NCBI GenBank assembly: GCA_000431515.1
Contig: HF991341.1
Span: 855 to 11,979, forward strand
Length of the DNA stretch: 11,125 nt
From: Clostridium sp. CAG:632
GTDB taxonomy: Bacteria; Bacillota; Clostridia; Lachnospirales; Lachnospiraceae
Direction of reading: 5' to 3'
Below the pieces are notes generated by a model that searched no databases, was not told the DNA's origin, and saw only the letters and a program-made list of their open reading frames with translations. Positions 6,701-11,125 of this stretch are shown here, piece after piece (position 1 is the first letter of the stretch; the number at the start of each line of letters is the position of its first letter). Position numbers and translations under genes: made by a program.

Positions 6701-6748
6701 TCTGTATCCTCACCTTATGTTCCTGTCGCCTGCTGATTTTTCCTGTTC

Positions 6749-7624
6749 CTAATACTGGGGCCGTGTCAGATAAATCTGCTTTGACAGCTCTGCCTCACCA
6801 ATCTCAGTTCCTGCCTCGCGGGCCGCCTGCTCGTCCTTAAAGATTCCAAACACGGTAGGACCGCTTCCGCTCATCAATGCATTCTCCGCACCATGCTCCA
6901 GCATCTGATCCTTAATCGTCTCAATTACAGGATATGCAGGAATCGTAACCGTCTCCAGTACATTTCCCATCCGGTCCACAATACCACCCAGATCCCGCCT
7001 CTTAATTGCTTCCACCATACCGTCAATGTCCGGATGCTCAGCTAGCTCTTTGACTTTCAGATTCCCGTATACGAATCCGGTAGATACTGCAATCGGCGGC
7101 TTCGCAATCAAAATCCAACAGTCCGGAATCTCCGGTAATGCGGTCAGTTTTTCACCGATGCCTTCTGATAAGGCAGTTCCGCCCATAATGCAATATGGAA
7201 TATCCGCGCCCAGCTTAACTCCCCTCTCACATAGCTCCTGCTCAGAGAGCCCCAGCTCAAATAACTGATTCATGCCCTTCAGGGCGGCGGCAGCATCTGT
7301 ACTTCCACCCGCCATTCCGGCCGCAACCGGGATCCGCTTGGTCAGGATTGCATGCACGCCTTCCTTAATCTGAAATTCATCCTTCAACATCTGAATTGCT
7401 TTATAAATCAGATTGTCTGCATTCATCGGCACCTCCGGTACATCCTCTCCGGTTGCCGAACACAGCTCAATCTCCGATCCGGTTGCTTTCCTAATGTCCA
7501 ACGTATCGGATAATGAAATATTCTGCATAATCATCTTAACTTCGTGATATCCATCTCTCCGTTTCCGGATCACATCCAGTCCCAGATTTATTTTGGCATA
7601 TGCCTGTAAGGTTATTGACTCCAT
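6749..7624 (-). CDS. ispE: 4-diphosphocytidyl-2-C-methyl-D-erythritol kinase
   Basis: A 291-residue GHMP kinase that phosphorylates CDP-methylerythritol with ATP, a step of the MEP isoprenoid pathway in the cytoplasm. The start AYAKINLGLDV gives the catalytic Lys11. The ATP loop is PVAAGMAGGSTDAAAAL at 99-115. LGADIPYC holds Asp141, matching the Lys/Asp pair known from the E. coli enzyme. MSGSGPTVFGIF at 251-262 is the third GHMP motif. I chose the ATG at 7622-7624, which has AGAAGGA 6 nt upstream and gives the usual family length. An in-frame GTG at 7703-7705 would add 27 mostly charged residues without a ribosome site. It lies 87 bp after metK in the same direction and probably shares its transcript. 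Confidence 0.95.
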   Translation of the reverse strand: MESITLQAYAKINLGLDVIRKRRDGYHEVKMIMQNISLSDTLDIRKATGSEIELCSATGEDVPEVPMNADNLIYKAIQMLKDEFQIKEGVHAILTKRIPVAAGMAGGSTDAAAALKGMNQLFELGLSEQELCERGVKLGADIPYCIMGGTALSEGIGEKLTALPEIPDCWILIAKPPIAVSTGFVYGNLKVKELAEHPDIDGMVEAIKRRDLGGIVDRMGNVLETVTIPAYPVIETIKDQMLEHGAENALMSGSGPTVFGIFKDEQAAREAGTEIGEAELSKQIYLTRPQY

Positions 7625-7711
7625 ATCCATTCCTTCTATCTGATCTTGTTCTTTTATCTTTTTAATTTTCTGCCGGATCCCGGTTTCTTTATTCTCCCGG
7701 TCCACCGGATT

Positions 7712-8899
7712 CTATAAATATTTCTTCAGCAATTCTACCTTGTCTGTCTTTTCCCATGGCAGATCAATATCGGTTCTTCCGAAATGTCCGTAAGCGGCTG
7801 TCTGCTTGTAGATCGGACGGCGTAGATCTAACATCTTAATGATTCCTGCCGGACGAAGGTCGAAGTTCTCACGAATGATCTCTACCAGCTGTTCATCGGA
7901 AAGCTTACCGGTACCAAACGTATCTACCATAACGGAAGTCGGGCTTGCCACACCGATGGCATAGGATAACTGGATCTCGCATTTGTCTGCCAGACCGGCC
8001 GCCACGATATTCTTCGCTACATAACGGGCTGCATACGCTGCGGAACGGTCTACCTTTGTGCAATCCTTACCGGAGAAAGCACCACCGCCATGTCTGCCAT
8101 AACCGCCATAGGTATCTACAATGATCTTCCGGCCGGTCAGTCCGCTATCACCATGCGGTCCACCGATCACAAATCGTCCGGTCGGATTAATAAAGAACTT
8201 GGTCTCATCATCTACCATTTCCTTTGGAAGGATCGGATCAAATACATAGGTCTTGATATCCTCATGGATCTGTTCCTGTGTTACCTTCTCGTCATGCTGG
8301 GTAGATAATACGACTGCGTCCAGACGGAATGGCTTGCCGTTCTCATCATACTCCACGGTAACCTGTGTCTTTCCATCCGGTCTCAGATATGGAAGTGTTC
8401 CATCCTTACGAACATCCGTCAGACGCTTTGCCAGCTTATGTGCCAGTGAGATCGGATATGGCATTAATTCCTCTGTCTCGTTCACTGCATATCCGAACAT
8501 CATGCCCTGATCTCCGGCTCCGATTGCCTCCAGCTGTTCCTCTGTCATCTCAGACTCTCTGGCTTCCAACGCCTTATCAACACCCATTGCAATATCTCCG
8601 GACTGCTCATCCAATGCAACGATCACACCGCAGGTATCACAGTCAAATCCGAACTTAGCACGGTCATATCCAATCTCCCGGATGGTATCCCGTACCGTCT
8701 TCTGAATGTCAACATAGCCCTTAGTTGTAATCTCACCCATAACCAGTACCAGACCGGTTGTCGTTGCTGTCTCACAGGCCACCCGGCTCATCGGATCCTG
8801 CTTTAATAATTCATCCAGGATAGCATCTGAAATCTGATCGCAGATTTTATCCGGATGTCCTTCGGTTACTGATTCTGACGTAAATAAATGTTTTTCCAT
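7712..8899 (-). CDS. metK: S-adenosylmethionine synthetase
   Basis: A 395-residue, full-length methionine adenosyltransferase that makes SAM from methionine and ATP. Visible motifs: GHPDKICDQ at 14-22 (catalytic H15, D17), the signature GAGDQGMMFGYA at 127-138, and the glycine-rich P-loop-like GGGAFSGKD at 271-279. The C-terminal block YGHFGRTDIDLPWEKTD is also typical. The ATG at 8897-8899 has an ideal ribosome site (AAGGAGG, 6 nt spacing). Upstream lie a SAM-I riboswitch with its own terminator and a good promoter, so SAM shuts the gene off by ending transcription early. This control would extend to ispE and the GntR gene if they are co-transcribed. Confidence 0.98.
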   Translation of the reverse strand: MEKHLFTSESVTEGHPDKICDQISDAILDELLKQDPMSRVACETATTTGLVLVMGEITTKGYVDIQKTVRDTIREIGYDRAKFGFDCDTCGVIVALDEQSGDIAMGVDKALEARESEMTEEQLEAIGAGDQGMMFGYAVNETEELMPYPISLAHKLAKRLTDVRKDGTLPYLRPDGKTQVTVEYDENGKPFRLDAVVLSTQHDEKVTQEQIHEDIKTYVFDPILPKEMVDDETKFFINPTGRFVIGGPHGDSGLTGRKIIVDTYGGYGRHGGGAFSGKDCTKVDRSAAYAARYVAKNIVAAGLADKCEIQLSYAIGVASPTSVMVDTFGTGKLSDEQLVEIIRENFDLRPAGIIKMLDLRRPIYKQTAAYGHFGRTDIDLPWEKTDKVELLKKYL

Positions 8900-8931
8900 T
8901 GTTTCCTCCTTCTGTTTTCCATCATTTTAAC

Positions 8932-8959
8932 AAAAAAACAAGCCCGTGAATCGGACTTG
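8932..8959 (-). terminator. SAM riboswitch terminator (expression platform)
   Basis: On the minus strand CAAGTCCG and CGGGCTTG form an 8-bp stem with a 5-nt loop, followed by seven T. The competing antiterminator is GGATTTGA paired with TCAAGTCC (8953-8974, 8 bp with one G-T). It takes over the 5' arm of the terminator, while its own 5' arm starts in the last bases of aptamer helix P1. SAM binding stabilises P1 and so favours the terminator. Confidence 0.9.
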
Positions 8960-8971
8960 AGTCTATTCAAA

Positions 8972-9109
8972 TCCTCTTATTGCTCGATTCATCGTTCTAA
9001 AACCGGTTTCTCCGGCTTCTCACTGACTCGCTCAGGTTGGCACCTTCCGCCTTGCGGGGTTGCCACAGCTTCAAAGGCCCTTCTGCCTCCACTGTTCTGA
9101 ATAAGAGAA
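8972..9109 (-). ncRNA. SAM-I (S-box) riboswitch aptamer
   Basis: The closing helix P1 is TTCTCTTATT (9100-9109) paired with AATAAGAGGA (8972-8981), 10 bp with one wobble. Inside are the S-box landmarks CAGTGGAGG (kink-turn side of P2), GGGCC, TTTGAAG, GGCAACC and AGGTGCCAA, in the expected order. The 3' half, with a CCGG-AGAAA-CCGG hairpin and CGAT-GA-ATCG, is longer than in a textbook S-box (about 138 nt in total). The aptamer lies between a promoter and metK, the classic target. Confidence 0.88.
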
Positions 9110-9132
9110 GTCTTTTCAGTTGATACATTGAT

Positions 9133-9161
9133 AATGTACTACAATTTATACACTCCGTCAA
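9133..9161 (-). promoter_or_regulatory. Vegetative promoter of metK and its riboswitch
   Basis: On the minus strand TTGACG (9156-9161), 17 bp, then TACATT (9133-9138): 5 of 6 and 4 of 6 to the sigma-A consensus with ideal spacing. Transcription would start about 20 nt before helix P1 of the aptamer. It sits 16 bp after the maf stop codon, with no terminator between, so maf transcripts may also run into the riboswitch. Confidence 0.7.
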
Positions 9162-9177
9162 CCGGATTTCTTTCTAA

Positions 9178-9801
9178 TTACCGGCGTGCGAATATTTTTC
9201 TCAATTCATGATAAAGTCTGGCAATCGGCAGCCCGACCACATTATTATAATCTCCACAAATTCCCCGGATATACACACCGGATTGCGTCTGGATCCCATA
9301 AGCTCCCGCCTTGTCCATGCAGTCACCGGTAGCAACATATTCCTCTATCTCCCGCTCCGTCATCGGATAGAATTCCACTTCCGTTTCTTCATGAAAGGTA
9401 TGCTGCTTCTTCACACAGCCTACGCCATCCTCCTGCTCATTCCAGATCAGGGTCACACCTGTATATACCTGATGTTTCTGTCCCTGCAGGCTCCGTAGCA
9501 TTTCACAGGCTTCCGCCTGACTCTGTGGCTTTCCGAGAATCCTTCCGTTTAATACCACGATTGTATCTGCACCGATCACCAGGATGGATTCCGCCGGCCG
9601 ATCTTCCCGATCCTTCCGGTAGATTTCCTCCGCCTTCCGCATGGATAGCTCTTCTACTACCTGCCACGGAATCGTAGACGTAATGATTTCCTCTCCGCAT
9701 GCCGGATGGATTTCAAACTGCAAGCCCATCTGTGCTAACAGTTCCCTCCTCCGCGGTGACTGGGATGCCAGTATGATCTGTCTTGATTTCAGCTCCTGCA
9801 T
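9178..9801 (-). CDS. maf: Maf-family nucleotide pyrophosphatase
   Basis: A 207-residue Maf/YhdE-type enzyme that hydrolyses non-canonical or excess nucleoside triphosphates to monophosphates and pyrophosphate; the family is linked to septum inhibition and house-cleaning. It opens with ILASQSPRRRELL (10-22), the phosphate-binding motif. VIGADTIV carries the catalytic-type Asp79, and ILGKPQS gives Lys91. MDKAGAYGIQ (162-171) and CGDYNNVVGLP (182-192) are the motifs of the dTTP/UTP-specific branch. About 15 extra polar residues (near 121-137) sit between two strands, which is a plausible surface loop. The ATG at 9799-9801 has GGAG 9 nt upstream. It is transcribed away from the aminotransferase and toward metK. 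Confidence 0.95.
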   Translation of the reverse strand: MQELKSRQIILASQSPRRRELLAQMGLQFEIHPACGEEIITSTIPWQVVEELSMRKAEEIYRKDREDRPAESILVIGADTIVVLNGRILGKPQSQAEACEMLRSLQGQKHQVYTGVTLIWNEQEDGVGCVKKQHTFHEETEVEFYPMTEREIEEYVATGDCMDKAGAYGIQTQSGVYIRGICGDYNNVVGLPIARLYHELRKIFARR

Positions 9802-9839
9802 AATTGTTCTCTCCGATCGGTTCTTCTGATTCTGAAATA

Positions 9840-9848
9840 GTTATATCA
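9840..9848 (-). promoter_or_regulatory. Possible extended -10 promoter of maf
   Basis: On the minus strand TGATATAAC is an extended -10 (TGn plus TATAAC, 5 of 6) placing the start of transcription about 30 nt before the maf ATG. No convincing -35 is present at 17 bp. It overlaps the -35 region of the divergent aminotransferase promoter. Confidence 0.4.
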
Positions 9849-9872
9849 CATCCATAATAATTATGCTATAAT
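9845..9872 (+). promoter_or_regulatory. Promoter of the aminotransferase gene
   Basis: TGC TATAAT (9864-9872) is a perfect -10 with the TGn extension. ATCACA (9845-9850) is a fair -35 (4 of 6) at 16 bp. Transcription would start near 9879, about 30 nt before the ATG. Confidence 0.65.
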
Positions 9873-9907
9873 GTGGAAAGAAATTGCGTTAGAAAAGGAG
9901 TGTTCTT

Positions 9908-11095
9908 ATGTTATCTCAACATTATATTGATATGACTTCGCAGAAATCTGCGATTCGTGAACTGTTTGATTATGGTTCCAAGCGTGCAAAAGAAATCGGC
10001 TATGAAAATGTATTTGATTATAGCCTTGGTAATCCAAGCGTACCTGCTCCACAGGAATTTACAGATGCATTATTAGACCTGATCCGGAATACCGATCCGG
10101 TTGCTCTGCACGGATACAGCCCAAGCCTTGGTATCCCTTCTGTTCGTCAGGCGATCGCTGATTCCCTGAATCGCCGGTTTGATATGAATTTCAAGATGGA
10201 AGACATATTTATGGCAGTCGGCGCTGCCGGTGCGATCGCACATGCGGTCCGTGCCGTTACCGTACCGGGTGATGAAGTGATTACATTTGCTCCGTTCTTC
10301 CCGGAATATTATCATTATGTAAATGCAACCGGTGCCGTTTTAAAGGTCGTACCTGCGGATATCACCAGCTTCCAGATCAACTTCGACGCGTTTGAGGAAA
10401 TGATCACTCCTAAGACCATGGCAGTCCTGATCAACACCCCGAATAACCCGTCCGGTATCGTTTACTCTACTGCTACGATCAAGCGGCTGGCTTCTATCCT
10501 GGAAGCAAAATCAAAAGAATACGGACATGTTATTTATATTATCTCCGATGAACCATATCGTGAGATCGTATTTGCCGGTGCGGATGCTCCGTTTGTTGCA
10601 AAGCATTATGACAATACCATTATCTGCTATTCATTCAGTAAGTCCCTGTCTCTGCCGGGCGAACGTATCGGTTACGTAGCTGTCAATCCGGCCTGTGAGG
10701 ATGCTGCACTGATCGTAGATATGTGCGGTCAGATTTCAAGAGGTATCGGTCACAACTGTCCGCCTTCTCTGATTCAGCTGGCGGTTGCACGGGTGCTTGA
10801 TATGACCTCGGATCTGTCTGTTTATGAGACAAATAAGAATATTTTATATACCGAATTAACCCGAATCGGATTCGATATTGTAGAACCGGGCGGAACCTTC
10901 TACCTGTTCCCGAAGGCTCTGGAAGCAGATGCCGGTGCGTTCTGTGAACGTGCAAAGAAACACGACCTGCTTCTGGTACCAAGTGATTCCTTCGGTTGTC
11001 CGGGACACTTCAGAATCTGCTACTGCATTCCGACCGAGAAGGTAGAGCGGTCAATTCCGGTATTTGAGACACTGGCGAAGGAATATGGATTATAA
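9908..11095 (+). CDS. PLP-dependent class I/II aminotransferase
   Basis: A 395-residue, full-length fold-type I aminotransferase. Cofactor and substrate residues are in place: NTPNNPSG (N180), SDEPYRE (D214, Y217, which contact the pyridine ring and O3'), YSFSKSLSLPGERIGY (K245 is the Schiff-base lysine, R253 binds phosphate), and HFRICYC (R369 binds the substrate carboxylate). The N-terminal YSLGNPSVPAPQEF is also typical. The likely substrate is aspartate, an aromatic amino acid or another 2-amino acid; sequence alone does not decide. The ATG has AAGGAG 7 nt upstream and a good promoter just before it. It is the only plus-strand gene. The 30 bp after its stop are too short to show a terminator or the next gene. 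Confidence 0.93.
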   Translation: MLSQHYIDMTSQKSAIRELFDYGSKRAKEIGYENVFDYSLGNPSVPAPQEFTDALLDLIRNTDPVALHGYSPSLGIPSVRQAIADSLNRRFDMNFKMEDIFMAVGAAGAIAHAVRAVTVPGDEVITFAPFFPEYYHYVNATGAVLKVVPADITSFQINFDAFEEMITPKTMAVLINTPNNPSGIVYSTATIKRLASILEAKSKEYGHVIYIISDEPYREIVFAGADAPFVAKHYDNTIICYSFSKSLSLPGERIGYVAVNPACEDAALIVDMCGQISRGIGHNCPPSLIQLAVARVLDMTSDLSVYETNKNILYTELTRIGFDIVEPGGTFYLFPKALEADAGAFCERAKKHDLLLVPSDSFGCPGHFRICYCIPTEKVERSIPVFETLAKEYGL

Positions 11096-11125
11096 TGGCT
11101 TGTAATGAGCCTTGCCACCTCGCTT

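Noticed and set aside
7625..7705. N-terminal extension of ispE from a GTG at 7703-7705
   Set aside because: No ribosome site precedes the GTG, the added residues are a charged stretch absent from the family, and the ATG at 7622-7624 has AGAAGGA at good spacing.
11096..11125. GGCT...AGCC inverted repeat after the aminotransferase
   Set aside because: A 4-bp stem without a T-tract is not a terminator; the window ends before anything more can be seen.
1..11125. CRISPR arrays, IS elements, tRNA or rRNA genes, prophage genes
   Set aside because: No spaced repeats, transposase motifs, cloverleaf-like sequences or phage-type proteins were found on either strand.

Overview
The window reads as chromosomal core DNA from a spore-forming, anaerobic low-to-mid GC Firmicute of the class Clostridia, most like a gut Lachnospiraceae. 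This is inferred from protein style, strong GGAGG-type ribosome binding sites, a SAM-I riboswitch before metK, the MEP-pathway gene ispE, and sporulation and germination genes. No phage, IS element, CRISPR array, tRNA or rRNA was seen. Nearly everything lies on the minus strand; only the aminotransferase at the right end is on the plus strand.

Layout from left to right (minus-strand genes are transcribed right to left). A DNA-repair pair comes first: the 5' part of a YhaN/SbcC-like ATPase, cut by the window edge, and a YhaO/SbcD-like phosphoesterase. Next are spoIIR (sigma-E activation signal), a gene joining a GerAB-type germinant permease to a short GerAC-like lipoprotein domain, and gerAA. 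After these come a GntR/FCD regulator, ispE, metK with its SAM-I riboswitch and promoter, and maf. A divergent promoter region then leads into a class I/II aminotransferase.

The most unusual part is the germination locus (about 4357-6000). (1) gerAA carries an imperfect 14-bp tandem duplication at 4545-4572 that shifts the frame and removes a conserved C-terminal tail; deleting one copy on paper restores a full 507-residue GerAA ending. (2) The GerAB and GerAC-like parts are one polypeptide, with a lipobox-like segment acting as an eleventh membrane segment. (3) A perfect match to the sigma-G consensus sits inside the intrinsic terminator of the preceding regulator gene, so forespore transcripts would start in the hairpin loop and escape termination. 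(4) A second, 26-bp, imperfect tandem duplication copies the gerAA stop-codon and Shine-Dalgarno region.

How it fits together: metK, ispE and the regulator probably form a housekeeping unit that starts at the SAM-controlled promoter and ends at the 5939-5988 terminator. gerAA and gerAB-AC form a forespore unit, followed by spoIIR with its own possible sigma-F promoter. yhaO-yhaN form a repair operon. maf and the aminotransferase are divergently transcribed from overlapping promoters.
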